Shown one piece after another: positions 18,670 through 27,275 of a stretch of 53,919 nucleotides of DNA. A program made the translations under genes and the position numbers. The notes under the pieces were generated by a model. The model saw only the letters and a list, made by a program, of their open reading frames with translations, searched no databases and was not told where the DNA came from. The stretch is from Planctomycetaceae bacterium (GTDB lineage Bacteria > Planctomycetota > Planctomycetia > Planctomycetales > Planctomycetaceae): positions 1-53,919 of the forward strand of contig CANJQC010000019.1 in the NCBI GenBank assembly GCA_947476295.1, read 5' to 3'. Numbering within the stretch: the stretch's first letter is position 1; each line of letters opens with the position of its first letter.

Positions 18670-20352
18670 GTGTTCAAAATGAAATCGTTCAGCGTGATTC
18701 CTGCCCGCAAGTTCATTCTGATCGCCGCATTTCTGTCCCCGTTCATCGTATTCAGCGCAGTCTTCAGTCAGTCCACCGAACATTCCCATGTGTCTGACCG
18801 AGCCACTTTGATTGTGCTGGCCCCGGTGGGGCCTGTGTTTGTCGATCTGCATTTGACGGTGAGTCGAATTCCCTATCGCGAATGGGTGGCTCGATTTCTG
18901 GCGACCGACATGGATCTCGATCAATCCGGGCGTCTGGATGGAACGGAGCTTAGCCTACTCACGGACGGTACAAGGACGCTTGCCGGTGTCAAAGATTCCG
19001 CTGAAATTCTGAAGGCGATAAATGCTGTCACTGACGATGTCGCCGTAGACGACTTTATCGCCTGGCTCCGAAATCGTATTCCACGCGCGTTTGATCTGAT
19101 TGCACAGCCTCAGGCAGCCGACGACGCAGTGCGACTGGCGTCGCTGCTGGACACGGATTACGACGGTGCGATTTCAGAGGAAGAACTGAAGTCTGCGTCG
19201 CGAACACTCCGGTTTCGCGATCTGGATAATGACGAAACCTTCAGCGTTTCCGAATTGCTTCCCTATCGCGATCCACGCAGCCAGAACGCCGCTGTCGCGC
19301 CGGACGCCGTGAGTCTGCCGTTCTTCCACGTCATCGATCACGAATCCGCCCAACGCGCCGCCGAACGCATCGTAAATCGCTACGGCCATGACGGGCAGAT
19401 TTCAGCGGAACTGCTCCGTCAGCATGCCGGAATCAACGACATTCCGAATTCCCCGAACACGGCAATGATGATCGACGACATGCTGGCCGTTATAGAAATG
19501 CCGCGATTCCATATGATCATGGAAGTCAGTCTGTCGGTAAAGGCGAATACGAGCACCATCAAAGTTGCCATCGATCGTGAAGCATCCGCGTTCTGCAAAC
19601 CTGATGCAAAGCAGAAATTTGGAGAATACAGTCTAACGATCGACGGTATGCCACTAAAAGTGACGGCTTTCGGTGGCTTCGCGAATGATCGGCGCAGCAC
19701 GCAGGGATTCCTGGGGCAGACGTTTGTGATGTCGGATGGTGACCGGAATCAGTATCTGGATGAAAGCGAATTCCCCGGCATGATGGAGGCCCTGAATCGA
19801 TCAGGCGTCCGGGCCGAGTTCACCGCTGTTGATCTTGACGGCGACACGAGGGTCACGCGGGAGGAAGTGTTTTCGTTCGCTAGGCGAGACCAGATGGCAG
19901 CGGCGAGCCGTGTTGAAGTGTCTGTCAAGCAGGATGGGAAAACACTCTTTGGATTATTGGACAAAAACAGTGACCGACGCCTGTCCGCCCGAGAAGTGCG
20001 TTCTGGTGGCGAAGTTCTGAAAACGTACGACTTCAATCAGGACAACAGGTTTGCGGATTCAGAACTGGGAACAGAGTTCGTGCTTGCCTTTAGTCTGGGA
20101 CAGCCGGAATTTCGGCGCAAGTCGGGGCAGACGGACTTGATGTCAATGCAAATGGGAGCCGGAGACGCCATTCTGCCTGGATCAGATTCACTGAGTGGCC
20201 CGGAATGGTTTCGCCGCATGGACCGCAATCAGGATGGCGATGTTTCATCCCGTGAGTTTTTAGGTCTGGCGCAGCAATTCGTGCAGATCGACAGCGATAG
20301 CGACAAACTGATCTCCGCCGACGAGGCCATGGCTATTGATGGCAAGCAGTAA
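18670..20352 (+). CDS. Secreted EF-hand calcium-binding protein
   Basis: A 560-residue exported protein with about nine EF-hand-type loops: DMDLDQSGRLDG, DTDYDGAISEEE, DLDNDETFSVSE, DGDRNQYLDESE, DLDGDTRVTREE, DKNSDRRLSARE, DFNQDNRFADSE, DRNQDGDVSSRE and DSDSDKLISADE. Most keep the Ca2+ ligands at loop positions 1, 3, 5 and 12. Residues about 10-33 are a signal peptide (ILIAAFLSPFIVFSAVFS). The start is taken as GTG 18670 because GGAGG lies five bases before it; an ATG three codons later is 14 bases from that site. EF-hand proteins of this size are common in planctomycetes; no enzymatic domain is visible, so calcium-dependent binding or structure is the inferred role. Confidence 0.88.
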   Translation: MFKMKSFSVIPARKFILIAAFLSPFIVFSAVFSQSTEHSHVSDRATLIVLAPVGPVFVDLHLTVSRIPYREWVARFLATDMDLDQSGRLDGTELSLLTDGTRTLAGVKDSAEILKAINAVTDDVAVDDFIAWLRNRIPRAFDLIAQPQAADDAVRLASLLDTDYDGAISEEELKSASRTLRFRDLDNDETFSVSELLPYRDPRSQNAAVAPDAVSLPFFHVIDHESAQRAAERIVNRYGHDGQISAELLRQHAGINDIPNSPNTAMMIDDMLAVIEMPRFHMIMEVSLSVKANTSTIKVAIDREASAFCKPDAKQKFGEYSLTIDGMPLKVTAFGGFANDRRSTQGFLGQTFVMSDGDRNQYLDESEFPGMMEALNRSGVRAEFTAVDLDGDTRVTREEVFSFARRDQMAAASRVEVSVKQDGKTLFGLLDKNSDRRLSAREVRSGGEVLKTYDFNQDNRFADSELGTEFVLAFSLGQPEFRRKSGQTDLMSMQMGAGDAILPGSDSLSGPEWFRRMDRNQDGDVSSREFLGLAQQFVQIDSDSDKLISADEAMAIDGKQ

Positions 20353-20464
20353 GGCAAGCGGCAGAAGAGAATTTACCGTAACGGAGCTTTTGCGAAGCCA
20401 GATCTCCAATGAATTCTGACGAATTCAGCGACGGGACCGGGAAAGTCTATTCTGCCGCTTGCCT
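20352..20464. repeat. Nested inverted repeat spanning two convergent stop codons
   Basis: AGGCAAGCGGCAGAA (20352-20366) is the perfect reverse complement of 20450-20464. The left arm starts on the last base of the EF-hand gene's stop; the right arm overlaps the stop of the TPR lipoprotein gene. Inside is a second hairpin, TGAATTC-TGAC-GAATTCA (20410-20427). There is no T-run, so this is not a standard intrinsic terminator, but either mRNA could fold its 3' end with it. Confidence 0.75.
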
Positions 20465-21677
20465 AACGACCTTGCCAACTCGTCGGTGCAATTTCTTGGC
20501 CCGGCGTCACCGGTGTTTGGTGACTGGCTCCGCGCCATTGAGGTAGTTGATTGTCTGAATTGACGCGCTGACCGATTTGTCGTTGCGGTACACTGTGCGA
20601 CACGGTCTGGAACGAGTTGTTGGGGTCTGCGTTCGCTGTCGGTTGAATGGACTGACTGGCCATTCCGAACTGAGCTGGTTGCTCGCTGACCGGCGGCAGC
20701 AGCGTTGGCGGCTCTGTAGGCTGATGGGAATTGGCTTCGCTGGACACGTATGGCAGCACCTGACCAGAGGCCCGAGCGCGATTCGTTGACGCATTTCGAA
20801 TGCTTGGCGTTTCAATGGACACTGGTTCGAACCGATCGATCTTCGCTCGGTTCGCGATGACCTGCGCCGACGGACTGGAAGACGGGTAAGTTGGCGTCGA
20901 ATTTCGGTCACGCGAATTCTCAGGAGACAGCTGAGCCAGCATCGCGCGGGTTTTTTCAGCAGTCCTAGCGTCCGGATGAGTCTGCATCGCATTCTTAAAC
21001 CATTCAGCGGCTTCAGCGTCATTTCCCTGTTCATGCAGAACGTAGCCGATATTGTAGTTGGCTGCGGATTCACCGACAGCGTACGTTAGATGCGACAACG
21101 CTTGGTCATATCGGTGACTGCGGGCAAACGCGACACCAAGTTCATACCTGCAAACCTGATCGTCCGGGTTGACGGCGGATGCATCTTCAAACGCGGCAAT
21201 AGCTTTCGGCCAGTCTTCCTGCTGAGTGTAAAGTCGGCCAAGCTCCAGTCTCACGGGGGCGTTGTCCGGTCGTGTCTTTGCGACTTCAGTGAGGATGTCT
21301 TCCGCCTGCTGCACGCGACCGCACGAAAGTTCAATGCGTGCCAGCCCCAGTTGCGCTTCTACGTTGTTCGGATAGGCGATCAGCAGCTCGCGATACTTCT
21401 TGCGGGCTTCACCATATTCTCCGATATCTTCCTGCCAGAGCGCCCAAGCGAGTAGTGTTCCTTCCGGATCTTTCTTGAACATCTTCTGAGCTTCACGGAA
21501 TTCGGGGCTGAGTCTCTCATCGCCGCCAGTTTTCGCCACCGGCGTCGAATCGTTCTTGTGGGAGCCCAGGGACGTGAACGTGTCTCGAAACGGTATCTTC
21601 AGGCCGTTCATCGCGCAACCGGAACAGAATCCCAGCCCCGCCATGACAAGTACTACGTTCAGTTTTCCGCGAATCAT
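20463..21677 (-). CDS. TPR-containing lipoprotein
   Basis: A 404-residue exported protein. The ATG at 21677 follows a perfect AAGGAGGTG ribosome binding site and opens a lipoprotein signal, MIRGKLNVVLVMAGLGFCSGC, with the lipid cysteine at residue 21. Residues about 60-250 hold five or six TPR units (for example ALWQEDIGEYGEARKKYREL, ALGRLYTQQEDWPKAIAAFE-like and ELGVAFARSHRYDQAL). The last ~150 residues are proline-, serine- and glutamine-rich and probably disordered. The layout resembles lipid-anchored TPR scaffolds that organise envelope complexes, but no specific partner is indicated. Confidence 0.87.
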   Translation of the reverse strand: MIRGKLNVVLVMAGLGFCSGCAMNGLKIPFRDTFTSLGSHKNDSTPVAKTGGDERLSPEFREAQKMFKKDPEGTLLAWALWQEDIGEYGEARKKYRELLIAYPNNVEAQLGLARIELSCGRVQQAEDILTEVAKTRPDNAPVRLELGRLYTQQEDWPKAIAAFEDASAVNPDDQVCRYELGVAFARSHRYDQALSHLTYAVGESAANYNIGYVLHEQGNDAEAAEWFKNAMQTHPDARTAEKTRAMLAQLSPENSRDRNSTPTYPSSSPSAQVIANRAKIDRFEPVSIETPSIRNASTNRARASGQVLPYVSSEANSHQPTEPPTLLPPVSEQPAQFGMASQSIQPTANADPNNSFQTVSHSVPQRQIGQRVNSDNQLPQWRGASHQTPVTPGQEIAPTSWQGR

Positions 21678-21915
21678 CGAGCACCTCCTTGCGCGCATTG
21701 CCTTTTCTGAATTCGTCCATCCGGGAACGCTGTCTTCAGCAGAAAATGCGCCTGCGTGAACTTGCAGGCTTCACCGTCGCCGCCACATAATGAATTCCGG
21801 CAGTTTCCAACAATTTAACCCCGTTATCAGACTCATCTAGGCACAGGCCCGCCCGGGCCCGCGTACAACAGTGAAAGGAGAATTCGTTGGTTCAGCTTTC
21901 TGACAGGCATCCAGT

Positions 21916-22599
21916 TTACGACAGCAACTCCGGATAAATGCATCCGGCACCAATGACGCCACCGCCAAGGCTCTCGCAAATCTCGATCAGCGTTTCCCAC
22001 AGAGACAATGCGTAACCAGGATCCACCCATATCCGATACGAGGCAATCCCACCGATCGTGTCGGGTAGTATGCAGCAACTGATACCGGCGACGCGCGTAA
22101 AGACTGCCTGCCGGGGAATCCCATCCCGGAAATTAAGACCACACGTTTGCGAGAGGACTGCCAGCGCGCGTGATCCGGTCAGCAGAAACGTGGCTTCCTG
22201 GTGTTCGACCTGAAAGATCTGACCATGCGGCAACTTGAGTTGCCGGGCGATCGCCGACACGGATTCGTTGCGAATTCCGCTTTCCAGAAAGAACTCTGAC
22301 GAACCAAAGCGAACGATCAGGCCACCGTCAGCAAGCGGAAGTGATTCAAACATCATTTTCGGCACTTGCAGATTCGCATTCCGAAGCCAGAGTTCCGCGT
22401 CGCGTCCCTTCAGGCCGAATTTCCGGAGCCCGCTCATATCACAGATTCCCAGCAATTCCATCGTCGTCCGTTCGGCGGCGGCGGAATGAAAGCGAACCGC
22501 AAATGAACTTCCATCGATGACTTGAGGCTGCGCGCCATGAGCATCCAGCCAGTCCTGGATCGGACTTCGCTGAGTGGCAGTATCAGGGAGTTGCGTCAT
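21916..22599 (-). CDS. mgdD: N-methylglutamate dehydrogenase subunit D (SoxG-like)
   Basis: A 227-residue homologue of the gamma subunit of heterotetrameric sarcosine oxidase (SoxG). The family pattern is seen in ICDMSGLRKFGLKGRDAELWL near residue 55, the central GGLIVRFGSSEFFL and the C-terminal VDPGYALSLWETLIE. In sarcosine oxidase this small subunit packs against the alpha subunit's folate-binding domain and helps enclose the inner cavity. It is the last gene of the eight-gene N-methylglutamate cluster, separated from mgdC by 202 bp that contain dispersed repeats, a wider gap than elsewhere in the mgd block. The name MgdD rather than SoxG rests on the linked gmaS and mgsABC. Confidence 0.85.
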   Translation of the reverse strand: MTQLPDTATQRSPIQDWLDAHGAQPQVIDGSSFAVRFHSAAAERTTMELLGICDMSGLRKFGLKGRDAELWLRNANLQVPKMMFESLPLADGGLIVRFGSSEFFLESGIRNESVSAIARQLKLPHGQIFQVEHQEATFLLTGSRALAVLSQTCGLNFRDGIPRQAVFTRVAGISCCILPDTIGGIASYRIWVDPGYALSLWETLIEICESLGGGVIGAGCIYPELLS

Positions 22600-22665
22600 T
22601 ATGTTTCTTGGCTCTGCTTGAGTTCTTTTCGTGCCAAAATAAACCAGCGAATGACCCCCTCATCC

Positions 22666-22705
22666 GGCCTATCGGCCACCTTCTCCCCCTTTCAAGGGCG
22701 AGAAG
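22666..22705. repeat. Extragenic palindromic repeat between mgdC and mgdD
   Basis: Two adjacent hairpins: GGCC-TATC-GGCC (22666-22677) and CTTCTCCCCCTT...AAGGGCGAGAAG (22680-22705, one mismatch). The surrounding CCCCTCATCCGGCC...ACCTTCTCCCC is the layout of widespread bacterial extragenic repeats. As RNA on the minus strand it could act as a processing or partial termination signal between the two genes. Confidence 0.65.
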
Positions 22706-22737
22706 GGACCAGATCAACGCTGCAAACTATTGTCCGT

Positions 22738-22765
22738 AAATCACGTTACAGAAATCACGTTACAG
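22738..22765. repeat. 14-bp tandem duplication
   Basis: AAATCACGTTACAG occurs twice head to tail (22738-22751 and 22752-22765) in the gap between mgdC and mgdD. Confidence 0.8.
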
Positions 22766-22801
22766 AATTTCGTCGCCACCAGGTGGCAATGTCCAATGAG
22801 T

Positions 22802-25705
22802 TCATTTTTGCCGACTGCTTTGAGCATCATAGAACGGCAACGTTACCACATGTGCTGAAGTCCATGTGCCGTTATCCAGTCGGATTTTAACTCGTGTTCC
22901 AGGTTGGGCAAGGTCGGGCCGGACGAAGCCCATGGCAACAGGATGGCCCAGCGTCGAACGCGGGGCAATGCTTGTAATTCGCCCCACAATGTCCGATCCC
23001 GCGATGATCAGCTGGCATTCCTCCGGAAGTGGTCCGGTCGAGTGCTCCGGAAACTCGAGTCCGACAAGTCGCCGGGTCAGCGTTTTTCTGCGAATGATGT
23101 CAAGACTGCGCGATCCGACAAAAAACGGTTTGTCCTTCCCAATCGCCCACGCCACGTCGGCCTCATACGGATTGGTCAATGCGTCCGTGTCCTGACTGAC
23201 AATCAGGTGACCCTTTTCCAGACGCAGCAGCCGCTGTGCTTCCAGGCCAAATGGACGGATTTCGATGGATTCACCAGCCCGCATGAGCGACGTCCAGACA
23301 TGCAGTCCGTATGACACGGGTACATGAACTTCATAGCCCAGTTCGCCGACAAAACCAACCCGCATCACCGTGGCCGGCACACCGGCAACCATGCCCTCGC
23401 GGACGGCAAGGTAGGGGAATGCATCAGGAGACAAGTCGACGTCTGTCAATTGTTGCAGAACATCGCGCGAGTGTGGACCGGCGATATTCATCCCGGCCAG
23501 ATGTCCGGTCGCATTCATCAGCGTGACATTCATTCCCCAAATCATAGCCCACCGCTGCATCTCGCGATAGAATGCAGCTGCACCGCTGCTGGTTGCCGTG
23601 ACATAGAAACGATCGTCAGCGAGTCGCGCTATCACACCATCTTCGACGATGACGCCGCTTTCGTCGCAGGCCAGACCATAGCGAACCCGACCGACCGGCT
23701 GCTTGGCAAAACGCCCCGTATAGATTCGTTCGAGAAATTCAACGGCATCCGGACCGTTGACCCGAAGTTTCCCGAGAGTACTGACGTCGATCAGGCCAAC
23801 ATTATTTCGAACATTGACAGCTTCGGCAAGTATGCACTGGTCGCGCGTGCTGCCAGCGGCCTTGTAATACTCCGGTCGCAGCCAGACACCCGCATAGATC
23901 ATCTCGGCGCCAGCGCGTTCATGCCATGCATGGACCGGCGTCCGTCGCTGCGGATGGAATCGTCGACCGGCCAAATGGCTCAGCGGAACAGGCTGGTAAA
24001 ACGGGCGGGAAGTGGTCGTCCCGGTTTCGTTGATCGACTTGTTATTCAATTTTGCGAGAATCCGCACGGCGTTCACGTTGGACAGTTTTCCTTGGCTGGG
24101 TCCCATTCCGACCGTCGTGAAACGCTTGATCAGCTCGATGTTGTCGTAGCCTTCCTGATGTGCATTGCTGAAGTCTGCCAGATGCAGATCTTCATCGAGA
24201 TCGACAAAGTTCTTTTTCCCGGCATGGGAAAATATGGGATACGGATGGCTGGGCGGCGCTGCCTGATGTTTCGGTGCTTCCGGCAACTCGCCGTCAAATC
24301 GTCCCAGATAAGCGGCTGCAGCGAGTCCGGCACGATTTCCATCGTCGATCTGATCGCTAGGGTCGAATACGCCATTCACTCGTCCGGCCGCAAACAAGCC
24401 GTCAGGCATGTCGCGAGGCATGAGTTGTTCGACGTGATCGGCGTGGTGGAATCGTCCGCCCGCCTGGTAAATGAGTCCACCGTTCGGGGTCCAGCCGACG
24501 CTCATCACAATGCCGTCGCATTCGATGTACGTTTCCGACTGGCTGATCGGACGCCCTTCGTTGTCCAGTCGGCAGATCTTCGCTCCCCGGATGCGCTGGT
24601 TTCCATTCGAAGGCACCGCTTCAATGACGGTCTGTCCATTGCGGATAGATATACCGGCGGCGGCGACCCGTTGTGTCAGTTCCGTCGATTCCCCGCCATG
24701 CCGCAAATCAACCACGGCTGCCACAACTACACCAGCATCGTGCAGATCGAGCGCGACGCGATAACCGTCGCTGTTAGCCACGAGTACCACAGCTTGGTCG
24801 AGCGGTTTCACTGCATAGAGATGAATCAGCCGCTGGGCCGCTGATCCCAGCATCACGCCTGGGAGATCATTGTTCTGGAAGACCGCCGGTTGTTCGAAAC
24901 ATCCAGTGGCCACGAGCATTCCCTTCGTTCGCAGTTTTGTCAGACGATGGGCATCGACCAGCGCAACCCAGTTGTCTGCATACCAGCCAGCGGCCTGCGT
25001 GCCACAGCGAAGTTCGATGTTATGATGCTGCTCGACTTGTTCCCGCATTCTCGCCAGATGACCGTTGTGAGCAGTATCGCCATTCCATTGCCATCCAAGG
25101 CTGCCGCCTGGCCTCGGCTGTTCATCGACTAGGACGACATGCAAGCCCTGCTCCGCCGCAGCGATGGCGCCCGCCATTCCAGCCGGTCCGGCACCGACAA
25201 CCAGCAAATCACAGAACGCATAGTCTTTCGGTGACGGTACGCAATCGTTCGTCGGATGGATGTGACCGAGCCCGGCGACTTTCCGCATCTGCCCTTCATA
25301 GAACGGAAACAGCCAGCGCGGTGTATGGAAAGCCTTATAGTAGAAGCCGACCGGAAGAAAACGGCTGAACCATCCCATGATCCGCATGCGATCGCGTTCG
25401 AGACCGCCGATCGTATTGACCGAACGCACGTCGAGTCCCGGTTCGATCGGGAGCATGTCGCCGCGCATGTTAGTCCGACCGCCGTTTTCAACGATAACAT
25501 TTGCATCGTGCCCGGCGAGGCTGTAGACACCTCGTGGCCGGTGATACTTGAAGCTGCGACCGAGAAGCCGAACATCGCTCGCCCACAGGGCGGTCGAAAG
25601 CACGTCCCCGGCAAAACCGCGATAGCTCCGGCCCTCAAACCGAAACTCAACGGGCTGGCTGCGATCAATCCATTCACCTTCGCGTGGCGGTAATCGTCTA
25701 TCCAT
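22802..25705 (-). CDS. mgdC: N-methylglutamate dehydrogenase subunit C (SoxA-like)
   Basis: A 967-residue homologue of the sarcosine oxidase alpha subunit. From the N-terminus: a ferredoxin-like domain (VEFRFEGRSYRGFAGDVL, then GRSFKYHRPRG), an FAD/NAD(P)-binding region with the dinucleotide fingerprint LLVVGAGPAGMAGAIAAAE near residue 130, and from about residue 560 a C-terminal glycine-cleavage T-protein domain (GLIDVSTLGKLRVNGPDAVEFL) that in the family binds tetrahydrofolate and captures the one-carbon unit. The start at 25705 overlaps the end of mgdB by eight bases, giving translational coupling; a longer frame to 25864 would overlap mgdB in full and is rejected. Product expected: glutamate plus a C1 unit as formaldehyde or methylene-THF. 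Confidence 0.9.
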   Translation of the reverse strand: MDRRLPPREGEWIDRSQPVEFRFEGRSYRGFAGDVLSTALWASDVRLLGRSFKYHRPRGVYSLAGHDANVIVENGGRTNMRGDMLPIEPGLDVRSVNTIGGLERDRMRIMGWFSRFLPVGFYYKAFHTPRWLFPFYEGQMRKVAGLGHIHPTNDCVPSPKDYAFCDLLVVGAGPAGMAGAIAAAEQGLHVVLVDEQPRPGGSLGWQWNGDTAHNGHLARMREQVEQHHNIELRCGTQAAGWYADNWVALVDAHRLTKLRTKGMLVATGCFEQPAVFQNNDLPGVMLGSAAQRLIHLYAVKPLDQAVVLVANSDGYRVALDLHDAGVVVAAVVDLRHGGESTELTQRVAAAGISIRNGQTVIEAVPSNGNQRIRGAKICRLDNEGRPISQSETYIECDGIVMSVGWTPNGGLIYQAGGRFHHADHVEQLMPRDMPDGLFAAGRVNGVFDPSDQIDDGNRAGLAAAAYLGRFDGELPEAPKHQAAPPSHPYPIFSHAGKKNFVDLDEDLHLADFSNAHQEGYDNIELIKRFTTVGMGPSQGKLSNVNAVRILAKLNNKSINETGTTTSRPFYQPVPLSHLAGRRFHPQRRTPVHAWHERAGAEMIYAGVWLRPEYYKAAGSTRDQCILAEAVNVRNNVGLIDVSTLGKLRVNGPDAVEFLERIYTGRFAKQPVGRVRYGLACDESGVIVEDGVIARLADDRFYVTATSSGAAAFYREMQRWAMIWGMNVTLMNATGHLAGMNIAGPHSRDVLQQLTDVDLSPDAFPYLAVREGMVAGVPATVMRVGFVGELGYEVHVPVSYGLHVWTSLMRAGESIEIRPFGLEAQRLLRLEKGHLIVSQDTDALTNPYEADVAWAIGKDKPFFVGSRSLDIIRRKTLTRRLVGLEFPEHSTGPLPEECQLIIAGSDIVGRITSIAPRSTLGHPVAMGFVRPDLAQPGTRVKIRLDNGTWTSAHVVTLPFYDAQSSRQK

Positions 25706-25964
25706 CAATGTTCTCCGCATCGAACAGGTATGTCCGAAGAATCTCATCTGTCCGGTTGTCGCGTTGTGCAATGAACCATGTGCCGCTTGGCACATGATAC
25801 CACCATTCGCGTTTGACTCCGGGCTCGCCGAGGCGATTGAACACGTAATCGGCCCACTGGCCATCCGTTGCGGCCGTCGGATCGGGCATGGTCCGCACTT
25901 CGCCGCCGAAGTGAAACTCCTGGAGCGGACGAGGACCGTTAACCGGACAGTTCATGATTTTCAT
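25698..25964 (-). CDS. mgdB: N-methylglutamate dehydrogenase subunit B (SoxD-like)
   Basis: An 88-residue homologue of the sarcosine oxidase delta subunit. The family frame is clear: N-terminal MNCPVNGPRPLQEFHFGGEV, then WADYVFNR and EWWYHVPSGTWFIAQRDNRTDEI. The characterised SoxD subunit binds zinc through three cysteines and one histidine; here one cysteine (CP) and the histidine remain, while the positions of the others read Asn (VNG) and Ser (PSG), so the zinc site is probably lost. Two starts, nine bases apart, are possible (25964 or 25955). The gene begins seven bases after the mgdA stop and overlaps mgdC by eight bases. Confidence 0.88.
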   Translation of the reverse strand: MKIMNCPVNGPRPLQEFHFGGEVRTMPDPTAATDGQWADYVFNRLGEPGVKREWWYHVPSGTWFIAQRDNRTDEILRTYLFDAENIDG

Positions 25965-25970
25965 GGTGAA

Positions 25971-27215
25971 TTAATGTCCCACCGAGGCCGCGCCCTTTTC
26001 GCCAACCAGTTCAAACTCTGCGAATCGCGACAGATTAAACGACTCAATCAATTCGTGATTGCGATCTTGAGCCAGCGTATGAGCCATCGTCTTGCCACTG
26101 ACCGGAGTTGCCTTGAATCCCCATGTGCCCCAGCCGGCATCAATGTAGAAACCTTTGATCGGCGTGGTGCCCATGATCGGCGAAAAATCGGGCGTCATGT
26201 CGCATAGTCCCGCCCACTGACGCAGGACTTTGATGTCCCCGAGGCACGGGAACAAATCCAGCAGTCCGGCACACATGCCTTCCGCGAAGTCCAGCGTCGA
26301 TCGCATCGAAATCAGCTCGTACGGATCAAGCGATGCACCGGCGACCAGCTCCCCTCGCGACGACTGACTCACATACAGGTGCAGACTGGCCGACACAACG
26401 ATGTTGCTCAGCCACGGTTTCAGAGGCTCTGTCACCAACGCCTGCAATGGATGAATGACCAGCGGCGTTCGCAGCCCCACCATTTGCGTGACATTCGTCG
26501 TCCAGCCGGCGACCGCCGACAACACTTTGCGTGTCTTGATGAATCCTCGGTCGGTATGCACTCCCGCAACTGCACCGTCGCGAATCTCAATGTCGGTCAC
26601 CGTTGTCTGCTGATGGATTTCGACGCCGCGTTGATCCGCACCGCGAGCATAGCCCCAGGCGACCGCGTCGTGCCGGGCAATGGCTCCTGGTGGATGATAG
26701 AGGGCTCCATAAATGGGCGCCTGATGACCGCCTACAGTCAGATCGATTTCCGGGACAGTTTCTTTGATAAACTCCGGACTGACAACTCGGCTGTTGATTC
26801 CAAGGTGCTTGTTCACTTCAGCCCGCCAGCGCTGCGTTCGCAGCGACGCCGTTGAATGTGCGAGTGTGAAGTGGCCGCGTTCCGAATAAAACAGGTTAAG
26901 GTTCAGTTCCCGCGAGAGGTCCTGAAATAGCTCAACACTGCCCTGATAGAAACGGACACCTTCGGGTGTAAGATAGTTCGAGCGAATGATGGCCGTGTTG
27001 CGCCCCGTACCTCCGCCACCGATGTAGCCCTTTTCAACGACCGCAACGTTGGTGATGCCATGATCCTTCGCGAGGTAATACGCCGCCGCCAGACCGTGGC
27101 CTCCACCCCCAATGATCACCGCGTCGTATTCATCCTTCAGCCGGTCCGGCGCGCGAAACATGCGAGGTTCGGGATGCTTTTGGCTTAGAGCAAACTTGAG
27201 GAGTCGGTAGGGCAT
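25971..27215 (-). CDS. mgdA: N-methylglutamate dehydrogenase subunit A (SoxB-like)
   Basis: A 414-residue flavoprotein of the DAO family, the catalytic subunit type of heterotetrameric sarcosine oxidase (SoxB). The FAD-binding fingerprint is VIIGGGGHGLAAAYYLA (about 33-49), followed by GGGGTGRNTAIIRSNY. The block ARHDAVAWGYARGA with His182 resembles the region that carries the covalently attached FMN in sarcosine oxidase. The C-terminal block YIDAGWGTWGFKATPVSG is also typical. It oxidises the N-methyl group of the secondary amine, here expected to be N-methylglutamate. First gene of mgdABCD, 60 bases after gmaS. The long N-terminal extension before residue 19 is normal for SoxB. Confidence 0.9.
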   Translation of the reverse strand: MPYRLLKFALSQKHPEPRMFRAPDRLKDEYDAVIIGGGGHGLAAAYYLAKDHGITNVAVVEKGYIGGGGTGRNTAIIRSNYLTPEGVRFYQGSVELFQDLSRELNLNLFYSERGHFTLAHSTASLRTQRWRAEVNKHLGINSRVVSPEFIKETVPEIDLTVGGHQAPIYGALYHPPGAIARHDAVAWGYARGADQRGVEIHQQTTVTDIEIRDGAVAGVHTDRGFIKTRKVLSAVAGWTTNVTQMVGLRTPLVIHPLQALVTEPLKPWLSNIVVSASLHLYVSQSSRGELVAGASLDPYELISMRSTLDFAEGMCAGLLDLFPCLGDIKVLRQWAGLCDMTPDFSPIMGTTPIKGFYIDAGWGTWGFKATPVSGKTMAHTLAQDRNHELIESFNLSRFAEFELVGEKGAASVGH

Positions 27216-27275
27216 CAGCAGTCAAGATTCGAAATTCGAGAATGAAATCGTTAAGGCACGCGGCTCAGCAACAGA

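Noticed and set aside
22802-25864. Longer start for the SoxA-like gene at 25864
   Set aside because: It would overlap mgdB for 167 bases with an N-terminus unlike the family; the start at 25705 gives the usual short overlap.
21916-27215. Heterotetrameric sarcosine oxidase (soxBDAG) as the primary annotation
   Set aside because: All four subunits are homologous to it, but the contiguous gmaS and mgsABC genes in canonical order fit N-methylglutamate dehydrogenase better. Sarcosine oxidase activity is kept as the alternative.
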